This document shows positions 1 to 10,501 of a DNA stretch of 64,000 nucleotides, piece after piece. The notes beneath the pieces were generated by a model. That model was not told the DNA's origin. It did not search any database and worked only from the letters and a program-made list of their open reading frames with translations. A program made the translations under genes and the position numbers. Positions within the stretch are counted from its first letter, which is position 1. Each line of letters opens with the position of its first letter. Source of the stretch: Leucaena leucocephala (Eukaryota; Streptophyta; Magnoliopsida; Fabales; Fabaceae); assembly GCA_037074615.1 (NCBI GenBank), contig CM073519.1, positions 29,223,001 through 29,287,000 of the forward strand, given 5' to 3'.

Positions 1-44
1 GCATTATGTTATGCTATGTCATGTTATGTTTGTGAAATATGCTA

Positions 45-116
45 AAGCTCCGAATGTTAGAGCAGTGCAAGCTCTAAGTGTTAGAGCTGTGCAAGCTCCG
101 AGTGTTAGAGCTGTGC
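45..116 (+). repeat. Three tandem 24-bp units rich in AGCTC/GAGCT
   Basis: Units start at 45, 69 and 93, each beginning AAGCTC and ending GAGC(A/T)GTGC. Each unit has AGCTC and GAGCT as short inverted repeats, so the array could fold as a chain of small stem-loops. The same array occurs at about 21889-21960 and in reverse complement near 46380-46470, at a similar distance upstream of the purine tract. Confidence 0.75.
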
Positions 117-559
117 ATATTGAGAGAAGGAATGCTTGAGCTCCGTTGTTAGAGCTTTACATTCATGAGCAGGTATGTAGTCCTGTAGCGTGCTGGCTGG
201 GCATTATGCATGTTAGAGTATGTGCTCCTATATGCTCCTATATGCTATTATGTGCTCCTGTTTAGCAGTAGAGCAACGAAAGAAAGAATAATGATATAAG
301 TCCTCTCTCTATATTATGATGAGTTAGTAAAGATGATAAAAGTATACAATGATATGAGAATGAGAGATGAAGTTTTGCGGATATTTAGAGAATTTCGCTA
401 AATACTCATATGAGTAATAAGTGGCTGCACTAAGAATCATGATGAGTAGTCAACAAAAACTCCAGAATATAGGAGTATATGACAAAGTTTAGTATGAAAG
501 AAAGGGACATTCTCCTCAGAGGAACTCTTCATCGAAGGATGAATAGAGATTTAACCCTG

Positions 560-598
560 AAATTTCGAGGACGAAATTTATTTTAAGGGGAGGAGAAA
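560..598 (+). promoter_or_regulatory. Purine tract (plus-strand primer) with adjoining inverted repeat
   Basis: AAATTTCG (560-567) and CGAAATTT (572-579) form a perfect 8-bp inverted repeat around AGGA. After ATTTT comes the purine tract AAGGGGAGGAGAAA, which abuts the LTR TG at 599. In Ty3/gypsy elements this tract primes plus-strand DNA synthesis. Confidence 0.8.
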
Positions 599-1187
599 TG
601 TCATATCCCAATTTTTAGGCTTAGAAGTCCATTATATAGCCTGAAAAAGGGATGCTACCAGACCCTATTGAGCAGAGGTCTCAATAAATAGAGAAAATTA
701 TGCTGATCAGTTGATGCAACACATGGTTTTCATATGAGGTCCTGAAAGATTTATATTAATTTATGAATAGAAGGAAAATTAATACAGTATTCTCTGGACC
801 TCATAATCAGATGAAATATGGCAGTAAATTCCTATAATTAATATAAGAATTTTTGAAACTGACAGAGCTCAAAAAGGAGTTCTGTAGAATTTACTACAGA
901 ATTTACAGAAGATTAAAAGACCAGATAAATAGGTTTCGGGGGAATTTCTCGGGAATTGAGCCCATGAAGATAGTGGATCATACAGAGGGTCCAGAATGGC
1001 ATCTTATAGGCCCAATGATATTTTCAGATAAGTATGTGGGCCAGGGCTAAGAAAGACCGAGAAAACTGAAGAATTACGAAAATGCCACTAAAGGTATGCC
1101 ACTGTATTGTCATTGAGTCAGAGTTAGACGAAGGGCGTTATGATCATTTGAATAAGGTTAGATAGTTAAGAAAGGGTATCTGGATAG

Positions 1188-1201
1188 TTGACCAGGGTCA
1201 A
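1188..1201. promoter_or_regulatory. Palindromic W-box pair in LTR U3
   Basis: TTGACCAGGGTCAA holds two TTGACC cores (the WRKY factor site) in inverted orientation. The reverse-strand LTR at 10502-12900 keeps the same palindrome at 12295-12308. The binding role is inferred from the motif only. Confidence 0.4.
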
Positions 1202-1849
1202 GAGATACTCTGGTAAGGTATGAAAAGACAATGGTGCCCCTAGAAGTACTAAAGAGGTAGTAAGGGCATTTTAGTAATTTACTATGGATGTTCCTTGGGA
1301 ACCGAGTCACCAAAGTGCTTGGGCTTGGTTATAAACCCAAGATGATATTTAAAGGCCCAAAAACGTAGCCCAAGAGTAATGTGGGCCCAAGAGGCATTAA
1401 AATATTATTTTAGTACTTTTTCAATAAAGTAAAGTGACCCTGTCTAAGATAGAACTGGGTAAAGTGATCTGGAATCATGAGAGGACATAAATGGGACCCA
1501 CAATGCGCCACATGGCATAATTATAGTAAAAGAGGAAAAGCAAAGGACACATGGCATGATAAGAGAAAAAAGAGAAAAAGCAAGAGGACACGTGGCACGA
1601 TCTCGGCCGTCCATTCAGGGAAAGACTCTGGAACTCTCTGGAAAGGCTGAGTCAGCTGGAGAGGTGTCCCAAGGGCCCCACATTTTGCCACGTATACCCT
1701 TGAGGTGTCCCTTGATGATATCATGAGTGGTGAGTCATCAAGGAGGGTGATGTCATTGTGATGATGCAGGCAAAGCTTCTTGAGGAAGCAAGCAATCTGA
1801 GCCATTCATCACGAATCAATCTGGACCATTCATTCCACCTCCTCTCACC

Positions 1850-1857
1850 TATAAATA
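1850..1857 (+). promoter_or_regulatory. TATA box of the LTR promoter
   Basis: TATAAATA followed by GG. The same octamer is at the equivalent place in nearly every gypsy LTR of the window, usually followed by CCCC: plus strand 17901, 49612 and 55072; minus strand 11641-11648, 25169-25176, 37211-37218, about 41452-41459, 44427-44434, 52009-52016 and 61900-61907. Position and conservation support a pol II core promoter. Confidence 0.7.
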
Positions 1858-1896
1858 GGCCACTCCCCTTCCATTCCAAGGCACACCATGGATCTA

Positions 1897-1988
1897 GCAA
1901 GAAAAGGAAGAGAAAGAAGAGGAAAAGAGAGAAAGAGAGAAGGAAAGAAATAAAGGAAAGAAAGGAAAGAAAGGAAAGAAAGGAAGGA
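1897..1988 (+). repeat. Purine-only GA-rich stretch with GAAAGGAAAG tandem repeat
   Basis: About 90 bases are nearly all A and G, and the right half is a tandem GAAAGGAAA-type repeat. It lies 40-140 bp past the TATA box, so it should be in the transcribed 5' part of the LTR. The pyrimidine complement is found at 11540-11605 and 37110-37170 in the related minus-strand LTRs, with different repeat numbers. Confidence 0.75.
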
Positions 1989-3117
1989 GTTCTGGTGGAG
2001 CCAGGAGCAGTCAGAGGAGCCGAGGGACTGGGCAAAGCTTAGGAATGAGGTAAGAAAGTTATCTAGTCCCTGCTCTAATAAAGTATAGGATTTCTCTTAG
2101 TAGTTAGAATAGAGAAATATCTCTATTAATAAAGGTAGCTAAAAGTAGAAAGAAGCTAAGGGAATGTCAGTGTAAGAATATTATCCCTAGTTAAGCATGA
2201 GCTAAATAGAGCTATACTGATAGAGTAATAATGAAGATACTATTATGCTATGTATAGGCTCTGACCTATGGAAAGAATGAACCTTAGAGCAAAGGCTAAG
2301 AGCTAGAAGAAAAGTTACATGTCAGGAAGTAAACTAATCCTAAACTTGTATGCATTGAATGTTATGCTTGATGTGCTATGGCTTTGTTGAATTGTGTTGA
2401 ATATGTGCTTATGTATAAAGCTCTATTCCTATGATTACTTTGGCCAATTGTATTTCATATGTAACATGGAAACATGCACATTAGACAATATTAACACTTT
2501 CACAAGCAAGCACAAGTATTCACATTAATGCATGCATTGTTTAGTGCTATTTGCTACTGAGATTTCCCCAGAAATCTCACCCCTTCCGTATCAATCCAAT
2601 TACAGTAGGTCCTCTCAAGATGGAGGAGATAAAGATGCATGAAGAGATGTTAATTGCGTAGCATGATTGATATGTGATTCATGTATGTATAATTGCTAGA
2701 AATTGTCACTGTGAACAGTAACTCGTGGGGAGGCAGTGACATTTGAGCTGTAATTATAAATAGTAAATGATTGAATAAATGTATGATATTGTTCCAGTAA
2801 ATAGTAGACATGCTAAGCTTCGATTTGATATATAGAACGTCTCATTTGAATGTCTACACATAAAGAAATGATTTATCAAAGTTGGGACCTGAAATATTAT
2901 TATGTTAGCTTTGTGTAGGAATTTGAACCACTCCATTCTGATTTTTATAGAATTAGTTATGATTTTTCGAAGTTAGGTCACTTCTCTGGAATTTGCACAG
3001 TGAACAGTAATTGCCAGAGTAAAATTCCAGATTGAGTAATTTGACTTCAACAGCCTTGGAAGTGGTTCCAGATGCTACTGTTTGGTCCCTAAGATGTATG
3101 AAAAGGAGGATGTTATA

Positions 3118-3402
3118 TAACCCATGCAAGTCTCTCATAGCGGGTTGGTCCAACACCTTGTACTCTTACATGTGCCTATGACTTTGATTTATATCTCTAT
3201 ACATCTTCAAAATCATACTGGTCTTATTTCATCTCTACTCCCGCATAGATGACCGACCAGGGACATTTAGGATAAGATCATGAATTATCCAAGGATGGTC
3301 ATCACAGTAAACATGCAAATAATATGATAATACAATTAATAAATTCATAAATCAATAATATTCATAAGACAATGATTGACCCCTAGGGCACGATTTCCAA
3401 TA
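3118..3402 (-). repeat. Copia 3' LTR remnant (first 285 bp)
   Basis: It aligns closely with 8562-8847. Read on the minus strand it begins TATTGGAAATCG (normally TGTTGG) just after the purine-like AAGTGGTAGGT and stops abruptly at the gypsy LTR end near 3117. The junction shares TATA with both sides. Confidence 0.8.
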
Positions 3403-4480
3403 ACCTACCACTTGCACAAGCGGCTTTGTTAGAGGATCAGCAACATTATCTTCTCCTGCTACTTTGCATATTTTTATATCACCTCTATTGTTGATTTCTC
3501 TGATGAGATGAAATTGCCTGAGTATATACTTGGTCCTTTGATATGACCTAGGCTCTTTGACCTGTGCAATGGCACCGCTATTGTCACAGAGCAAAGTTAT
3601 TGGATCTGAGATGGTAGGTATCAACCCTAGTTCCGTGATGAACTTCCAGATCCTTAAGGCTTCCCTAGCTGCATCAGATGCTGCTATATACTCAGCTTCC
3701 ATTGCAGAATCGGCTACAGTGCCCTACGTAGAGCTCTTCCAGCTTATTGCTCCATTATTGAGGAGGAATATATATCCAGACTGTGATTTTTTGTCGTCTT
3801 GGTCAGTTTGGAAACTTGCATCTATGTAACCAATTACACAGAGTTTGTCATCCAATCCACCATAGACCAAGAATAAGTCCTTAGTCCTTCTTAAGTACTT
3901 AAGGATATTCTTGATAACAGTCCAATGGCTCTCACAGGGTCCTGTTCATATCTGCTAGTCATACTTAAGGCAAACGAGACATTCGGTCGAGTACATAACA
4001 TGGTTTACATGATAGATCCTATGGCTGAGGCGTATGGAACTTTACTCATGCAACCTCGCTGATCAGATGTACTAGGACACAGATCTTTGCTAAGATGACT
4101 ACCATGAGACATGGGTGTGAAACCCCTCTTTGATTCGTGCATACTGAACCTATGCAGTATTTTGTCTATGTATGTACTCTGACTGAGTCCTAGAAGTCTT
4201 TTAGATCTATCTCTATAGATCCTGATTCCTATAATGTAGGTGGCTTCACCCAAGTCTTTCATCGAGAAAGACTTTCTTAACCAAGACTTGACAATCTGCA
4301 AGGTAAGAATGTCATTCCCAATAAGTAGGATGTCATCGACATAGAGTATCAAAAACACAATTGTGCTCCCACTAACCTTCTTGTACACACAAGGTTCATC
4401 AATGTTTTGAAGAAATCCAAACTCTTTGACTACTTCATCAAAATGATGATTCCAACTTTGAGAGGCTTGCTTCAGTCCAT
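3403..4480 (-). pseudogene. Copia reverse transcriptase C-terminal part and RNase H, broken
   Basis: The open piece at 4388-4005 carries the RT active-site motif YVDD (codons at 4343-4332) followed by KDLGEATYIIGI. The piece at 3702-3403 carries RNase H motifs: EAEYIAASDAAREA near its start, LCDNSGAI with the catalytic Asp, and the C-terminal ADPLTKPL. Family knowledge says RT copies element RNA and RNase H removes the RNA strand in the cytoplasmic particle. Stops and frameshifts separate the two pieces (3703-4004), and the C-terminus runs into the LTR because of a small deletion after TKPL. It is not functional as it stands. Confidence 0.88.
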
Positions 4481-5510
4481 AAATGGACCTTTAAAGCTTG
4501 CACACTTTACCAGAGTCCTCAGAACGCACAAACCCTTTAGGTTGTGTCATGTACACATCCTCAAGGAGCTTTCCATTAAGGAAGGTTGTCTTGACGTCCA
4601 TCTTCCATATTTCATAGTCATAATATGCTGCTATGGCAAAAAGGATTCTGATTGATTTGGCCATTGCAACTGGAAAAAAGGTCTCATCATAGTCCATACC
4701 ATGAGTTTGAGTAAATCCTTTTGCAACCAGTCGTGCCTTAAAGACATTTACATTGCCATCCATGTCAGTTTTCTCCTTAAAAACCCACTTGCACCTGATA
4801 GTTTTTACACCTTCAGGTGGGTCGACTAAGGTCCAAACCTTATTGTCGTACATGGATTGCATCTCAGACCTCATGGCATTAAGCCATTTTTTAGAGTTTG
4901 GTCCCACTATAGCTTCTCGATAGGTAGTTGGCTCATTATGTTCAATGAGTAACATATCACGACTATCATAAATCAGAAATCCATATCTATGAGGCTGAAG
5001 TGGTGTCCTATTAGATTTTCGTGGACCTTGCGTGACTTGAGGAGTCTCAATAACTTGTTGTGACTCTTCTCTGTTTTCCATCTGTAGTTCTGTGGTGTCT
5101 TGTGGCTCTCAAACTTCTTCGAGGTATACCTTACTCCCACTGGTTCTTTTAGAGATAAATTCTCGTTCGATAAAGATACCATTTTTGACAACAAACACTT
5201 TGCTATTAGTAGGGTTGTAGACGTAATATCCCTTGGTTTCCTTAGGATATCCCACAAAAAGGCACCTTGAGGATTTGGGCACTAATTTGTCTGAGGCTTG
5301 TTGGTTAACATAGACATCGCATCCTCAAATATTGAGGAAAGACAAACTAGGCGTCCTCCCAGTCCATATCTCATACGGAGTCTTTTCAATTGACTTTGAT
5401 AGAACACGATTGAGTGTAAACACAGCTGTCTCTAGGGTATGGCCCCAAAAGGAGGGCGGAAGATCTATTTGACTTATCATGGATCGAACTATATCTAATA
5501 GTGTTCGATT
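4481..5510 (-). pseudogene. Copia integrase C-terminal region and RT N-terminal half, broken
   Basis: The open segment 5081-4491 reads through the RT N-terminal domain: TYREAI...KWLNAMRSEMQSM, then CKWVFKEKTD, ARLVAKGFTQ and WKMDVKTTFLNG, the usual order of copia RT. Upstream, 5257-4973 and the gaps before it still encode integrase C-terminal motifs such as VGYPKETKGYY, but frameshifts split them. One Ala in the usual MDVKTAFLNG motif is Thr. The RT continues into 4480-4005 after another break. Assignment to copia pol is secure; activity is excluded by the breaks. Confidence 0.88.
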
Positions 5511-6480
5511 CCTCTATTCAGAAACACCATTCCATTGTGGTGTCCCTGGAGGAGTCAATTGTGAGACTATCCCACAACTCCTAAGATGATCTATGAACTC
5601 TTGGCTCAAATATTCACCACCCCAATCAGATCGAAGGGCTTTAATTGTTTTGCCAAGCTGGTTTTGTACTTTATTTTGAAATATTTTGAACTTTTCAAAA
5701 GATTCAGATTTATGTTTTATCAGATAGATATACCCATATCTACTGAAATCATCTATGAATGTTATGAAGTACGAATAACCTCCTCTGGCATTTGTGTTCA
5801 TCGGTCCACACACATCTGTATGTATGAGGCCCAATAAATTAGTGGCCCTCTCACTGTGCCCAGTGAAAGGTGACTTTGTCATCTTTCCTAACAAGCAATA
5901 CTTGCAAGTGTCATATGATTCAAAATCAAATGAGTTTAGAAATCCATCTTGATGGAGTTTGGAAATACGTTTCTCATTTATGTGGCCCAGATGACAGTGC
6001 CAGAGGTATGTGGGATTCAAATTGTTTGGTTTGACCCTTTTGGAGGTTATGTTATAGATATTTCCATGATTGGGTTGTTCCAAATTTAATATGTAATGAT
6101 CAGCATGCAAATCACCATGAGCATAGAAAACATCATTACGATAAATAGAACATTTACTATTTCTAGTAATGGAAGTGAAACCTTCCTTATCCAAATAAGA
6201 AAGTGAAACAATGTTACTACTTAAAGCAGGAACATAATAGGAATTGTTCAAAACTAACAAAAGCCCAGTGGGTAGAACTAATTCATAAGTGCCTACAGCT
6301 AATGCAGCAACCCTTGCTCTGTTTCTAACTCGTAGGTTAACCTCGCCCTTTTTCAGGTTCCTACTATCCTTTAGTCCCTGCACATTTGTACAAATGTGAG
6401 AACCACATGCAGTATCTAATACCCATGAGGTGGAAGTAGAAAGATTAATGTCTATAACATAAATACCTGAAGCGATAGCC
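5511..6480 (-). pseudogene. Copia protease and integrase core
   Basis: This is the longest open stretch in the window (6851-5514, 445 codons with the gag end). The protease motif is VLDTACGSHIC near codon 146, with Ala where the family has Gly. The GAG-pre-integrase zinc finger is LWHCHLGHINEKRISKL plus CKYC (codons 284-319). The integrase triad is readable: Asp346 in TDVCGP, Asp409 in RSDWGGEY (Trp where Arg is usual), Glu445 in NGVSE; the last two are 35 residues apart, as expected for D,D(35)E. A TAG stop follows Glu445 directly, and homologous codons continue after it. Confidence 0.9.
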
Positions 6481-7317
6481 CCGCTATCCTTCTTGTTCTT
6501 TTTCAAATCTTTAAGGTAGAGTTTGCAATTCCTCTTCCAATGACCAGGTTCATTGCAGAAGAAGTAGACTCCTTCCTTTGGAGGCTTTGCCTTCTTTGGT
6601 GCAGGTTTGGTTTCGGGCTTGCCTGACTCTTTGTTCTTACCAAATGAGCCATGACCCTTCCCCTTGCCTTTGCCTTTCTTTTTCATACCCTTTCCTTTCT
6701 GAACCATCAAAACAATACTGGGCTTCTTCTTAAGACTTGGCTCAGCAATTTTAAGCATCCTATGCAGTTCAGAAATAGATTTTTCCATGTTGTTCATGTT
6801 GTAGTTCATGACAAACTGGTCATAACTTTTTGGGAGTGAGCTCAAGATCAATCCATACCTAACTCCTCGCTCATGGGAAATCCAAGCCTCTCAAGGTGAT
6901 CAATGTACCCTTTCATCTTTAAGACATGAGTACTGACTGATGCACCTTCAGCCATCTTGCAGGAATGTAAGGCCTTAGTGGTCTCATACCTCTCTTGCCT
7001 TGCCTATTGCTGGAATATTTCCTTGAGATGCACAATCATCTCATAAGCCTCCATGTGTTCCAGATCTCTTGAGCTCTGGAACCATGGTGGCTAGCATCAT
7101 GCATCCCACATCGACTAAGTCTTCCTTATGCTTCGTGTAAGCATCTCTCTGAGCTCTAGGAGCATTGGCCGCTGGCTCCTCAGGAATGGGTTGATCTAGG
7201 ACATGCGCCTTTCTTTCCTGCTTGAGAACAATTCTCAAGTTCCTAAACCAATCAAGAAAGTTTGTCCTTCTCAGGGACAGATCATAGCGATAATGTAGTA
7301 GTATTACTAGTCATCAT
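6481..7317 (-). pseudogene. Copia gag, frameshifted
   Basis: The likely start is the ATG at 7317 or 7314. A frameshift follows within about 20 codons. 7238-7041 encodes the conserved RIVLKQERKAHVLD and EEPAANAPRAQRDAY block, and 6851-6481 encodes LPKSYDQFVMNYNMN, a Lys/Gly-rich linker and the zinc knuckle (6566-6525). The first Cys of the CX2CX4HX4C knuckle is Tyr (Y-F-F-C), which should weaken RNA binding. Gag forms the virus-like particle in this family. The region between the two pieces holds further in-frame breaks. Confidence 0.85.
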
Positions 7318-7545
7318 GATTCTACAATTAAAATATGCAATTTAATTAGGAATCTCCCACTAAATAAACAACCCTCAATGCAATAGTTAGTGGGCTAAGA
7401 TCCATACTTGGCTCAAACTTAAGTCCGCTTTGGCAGGATGCTTAAATTAAGTTATTTAGGTAGGTAACACCTTTACCAATTACATCAAATGTAACTCTTA
7501 GATGTTCATGGGATCCTATCATCATATGATCTGTCATGTTTTTAA

Positions 7546-8847
7546 TCCCACATATTTAATTCACCTATTTATTTAACTTAAAATAAAGATAAGACTGAAC
7601 TATATTTGATTTATTCTCATAAATCAAATTTGAGATATCATATCAATTTGAATTTCAAATTCAAACGTGATGGAGATTTAATTTATCCTTATAAATTAAA
7701 TCTTATAAATATCTCTTATATGAGATATCCTATCAATTTGAATTTCAAAATCAAACGTGATAGTGATTTAATTAAATCTTATAAATATCTCATATATGAG
7801 ATATCCTATCAATTTGAATTTTAAATTCAAACATGATAGAGATTTAATTTATCCTTATAAATTAAGTCTCATATATCTCTTATATATAATGTATATATAC
7901 GAATTTATATATATGCGAATATAAATATAAGTAAATATATACATCTACCCTGGATCATTCATTGAATCTGGACATGTCTTAGATTCAATGAATCTGGACA
8001 TCATAGCTCGTGTTGGGCTATTTTGTGTGTGACCCTGTAGGCCGATATGAAGTTGGTAGTGGGCCATTTGCTATACTGGCCCATAAGTCACAAGCGGTCT
8101 CTAGCAAGACATAACAACTACCCAAATCATATGAGGATCGTTAAACAATGTAACCTTTTATACAACCATATCATCTCCCTTCTATCACGTGATATTTTGG
8201 TCATGGATGAGGCAAGGATAATGTCATCCTCCTATTCCTGACCGTTACTTTCTCGATCCCTGAGTAGTCTAACTATAGAAATAGAACTACCTTTCCATTA
8301 TAGTTTGGCCATACATTTTTCAGACTCACTCATCAAGGGGCCCAGTAATATCTCTCTACGAATGTGAGGGACAAATTCCATCTTGACAAATCACATTCCT
8401 CCGCATGAAAAACCACTAAACCCAAACATAGTCTTTATGATCACTCGGTCAAAAGTGACTTTTAACTAGGTCAAAGATGAGCGTTTGTCATGTAGGAATC
8501 CATGATGATCTCAGGTCAAAGGGCATAGTGACATGGTTTGTATATGAGAGAAGTTTATGATGTAACCCATGCAGCTCTCTCATAGCGGGTCGGTCTAACA
8601 CCTTATACTCTTACATATGCCTATGACTTTGATTTTTATCTCTATACATCTTCAAAGTCATACTCGTCTTATTCCATCTCTGCTCCCGCATAAATGACTG
8701 ACCAGGGACATTTAGGATAAGATCATGAATTATCCAAGGATGGTCATCACAGTAAACATGCAAATAATATGATAACACAATTAATAAATTCATAAATCAA
8801 TAATGTTCATAAGACAATGATTGGCCCCTAGGGCACGATTTCCAACA
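7546..8847 (-). repeat. Copia 5' LTR, truncated at its 3' side
   Basis: It begins (minus strand) TGTTGGAAATCG at 8847 and is collinear with 14405 to about 15620 of the solo LTR. Homology is lost near 7546, so the TATATAT box and the GC-rich 3' part seen in the solo LTRs are missing. From 7318 to 7545 there is no primer site and no recognisable LTR. Confidence 0.8.
7605..7870 (-). repeat. Three tandem units of about 85-100 bp inside the copia LTR
   Basis: Each unit contains ATATC(A/C)TATCAATTTGAATTT, then TCAAACGTGAT or a variant, then GATTTAATTTATCC. The solo LTR at 14405-16212 has two units (15380-15560) and the one at 52606-54248 has one (53565-53650). Confidence 0.75.
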
Positions 8848-9181
8848 GGACTAATATCATGAATGGTATCTTTCCCCTCACAGCAACATGGAGAGAAGGT
8901 CTAGATCAGTACTTTGAAGAGGAACCCTATGAGGATATTCATGACTGAATTTATATGATAGGGGAGTTCATTAGGATGTATTATGAGAAAGCAAAATGTA
9001 ATAGTTGTATCTATGAATGTTATTGTGATCTATGTACCTATGACTAGTGATGATTTTGTACATGTATGTTTGATATGAAAGATCCATGTAATGCTATTGA
9101 ACTTGTTGTATGTTACATTTTGAATGAAATATGAATTATATTAGTTATGATATTCATTTCCTATTACAATAGTAAAACAAA

Positions 9182-10501
9182 ATGGTAAGAACAAGGAGAG
9201 CTAGTTCTTTGGGTGAACCGCAAAATGCTAGATACATTAACCAGCTAATCCTAGAATGACTAGAAAAGCAACAAAAGTTGATTGAAGAAGTAAGAGCAGC
9301 TCAGACGAGGAGCAAATAGGAAAAGGATGTTGCTATAGTAGCGGCCGTAGCAAAAGCGGTAGAGAATTTATGGCAAGCAAAATCGACGGGTACAGCTAAT
9401 ACATAACCAAAAATACTTCAGCAGACAACAAAGCCACTAAGATAGACAGTAGATCCCGCTGGCATTCAACAGTGGATGGCTAAATTCTGTAAACATTATC
9501 CTCCGATATTTGAGGGGACGTTTGATGTACAGAAAGTGGAAGACTGGATCAATAACTAGAGAAGAGTTTCAAGGTATTGGGTTGTCTATCTAAGAGTAAA
9601 GCACAGATGGCAGTCTACCAGCTAGAAAGAGATGCTAATCAATGGTGGAAGAACACTGAGCTGGTGTTACAAGCTATACATGTTCCTATCACATGGGAAG
9701 TGTTTCTTGAGCAGTTTTACGAGAAGTATTTGCCTCAGTCAGTACGGGATAAAAGAGAAGAAGAATTCCTTGTGCTGAGACAAGGAGAAAAAGAATCTTT
9801 TGATGAGTACCTGGCTAAGTTCATCTGCCTTTCTCAATATTCCACTTACCTATGATAGGTGGATAATGAACATTGGATGACGGAGAGGATGATAAGGGGA
9901 CTGAATGTTACTTTAAAAGATAAGATGACTCCCCAACAGTATAGCCAATTCAATAAGGCTGTAGAGGCCTGCAGAATCATTGAGAATATCCTGAATCATT
10001 GGATGCTTATGAGACTGATGAGTAGGGAGACTACTGTTTCTGAGAGAGTTAGCCAGAGCAAAAATACAGTTGGTGGTAGTGGCTATAATAGAAAAAGAAA
10101 AAGGCAGTAGCAATAGAATAGAAGGCATACTATAGGAAAATTCAGTGGCAATACTAATAATAGAGACCTGAGTTCCAGAGTATGTGACAAGTACGGGAAA
10201 AGCCATGAAGATAGACCATGCTTAATGCGGTAGAACATCTGTTACACATGCGGGAAACCTGGACACTTTTCCAAGAATTGTCTCCAGGCAGCTAATGATC
10301 AAAGGCTACGTACTCAAGGGCGAGTGTTCGCATTAACAAGGGAAGATGCATAGAGATCACCCGTGATGATTCAAGGTATCATTTATCTCAATAATCATTC
10401 TATGATTACTATATTTATTCGAGTGCAAGTCATTCCTTTGTTTCTTATGAATGTGCTAAATGGCTAGGCCTTACAATTAGCAAATTGCATTATGCTATAT
10501 G
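9182..10501 (+). pseudogene. Gypsy gag-protease, with several stops and frameshifts
   Basis: The ATG at 9182 opens MVRTRRASS. In-frame stops follow at 9257 (TGA), 9317 (TAG) and 9404 (TAA). Gag homology is clear in FEGTFDVQKVEDWI and, after a frameshift, in 9577-9855 (AVYQLERDANQWW, FLEQFYEKYLPQSVRD, FLVLRQGEKESFDEYLAKF). 9859-10110 continues it (MTERMIRGLN). A CCHC knuckle, CYTCGKPGHFSKNC, is intact at 10240-10281; a degenerate one precedes it. VFALTREDA leads into the protease. The motif that should read D-(S/T)-G-A is damaged: the Asp codon has become ATT and the frame shifts before ASHSFVSYE. The frame ends at a nested LTR. Confidence 0.88.

Larger units (their letters stand above)
1..598 (+). 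mobile_element. 3' non-coding internal domain of a gypsy-type LTR retrotransposon, cut by the window edge
   Basis: No usable reading frame is present. The segment ends in a purine tract directly followed by an LTR start (TGTCATATCCC at 599), so it is the 3' end of an element interior. The same sequence recurs at 21840-22632 and 62942-63462 on the plus strand and at 45721-46550 on the minus strand, always ending in a purine tract and an LTR. It carries a three-unit tandem repeat (45-116) and a short GCTCCTATAT repeat near 230-262. The coding part of the element, if it had one, lies outside the window. Confidence 0.75.
599..3117 (+). mobile_element. Gypsy-type 3' LTR, subfamily with GA-rich leader
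   Basis: It starts TGTCATATCCC right after the purine tract and ends near GATGTTATA, where other LTRs in the window have GATGTTACA. The end abuts a truncated copia element, so no TSD can be read. The best relatives are the reverse-strand LTRs at 10502-12900 and 36089-37985, which share the TATA region and the GA-rich stretch. U3 covers about 599-1880; transcription probably starts about 30 bp after the TATA box at 1850. Short ORFs inside it are not conserved as proteins between copies. Confidence 0.85.
3118..8847 (-). mobile_element. Ty1/copia retrotransposon, degraded, both LTRs truncated
   Basis: On the minus strand the order is LTR (8847 to about 7546), gag, protease, integrase, RT, RNase H, LTR piece (3402-3118), which is the copia order with integrase before RT. 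Solo LTRs of the same family at 14405-16212 and 52606-54248 show the full LTR is about 1.6-1.8 kb. The 5' LTR here stops near 7546 and lacks the promoter-proximal and 3' part and the primer site. The 3' LTR keeps only its first 285 bp. No matching TSD flanks it. It cannot be autonomous. Confidence 0.88.

Noticed and set aside
45..116. CRISPR-like array
   Set aside because: Units are contiguous with no spacers and the genome is a plant.
853..2042. Several 60-100 codon ORFs on both strands in the first LTR (853-1050, 1521-1805, 1721-2035, 1758-2042)
   Set aside because: They lie in LTR U3 and the GA-rich leader; the low-complexity Lys/Glu/Arg or Ser/Phe/Leu proteins come from the purine repeat, and other LTR copies do not keep the frames.
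3118..8847. A copia element with 285-bp LTRs
   Set aside because: The 285-bp match fits such a reading, but two solo LTRs with perfect TSDs show the real LTR is 1.6-1.8 kb; the left copy is truncated.
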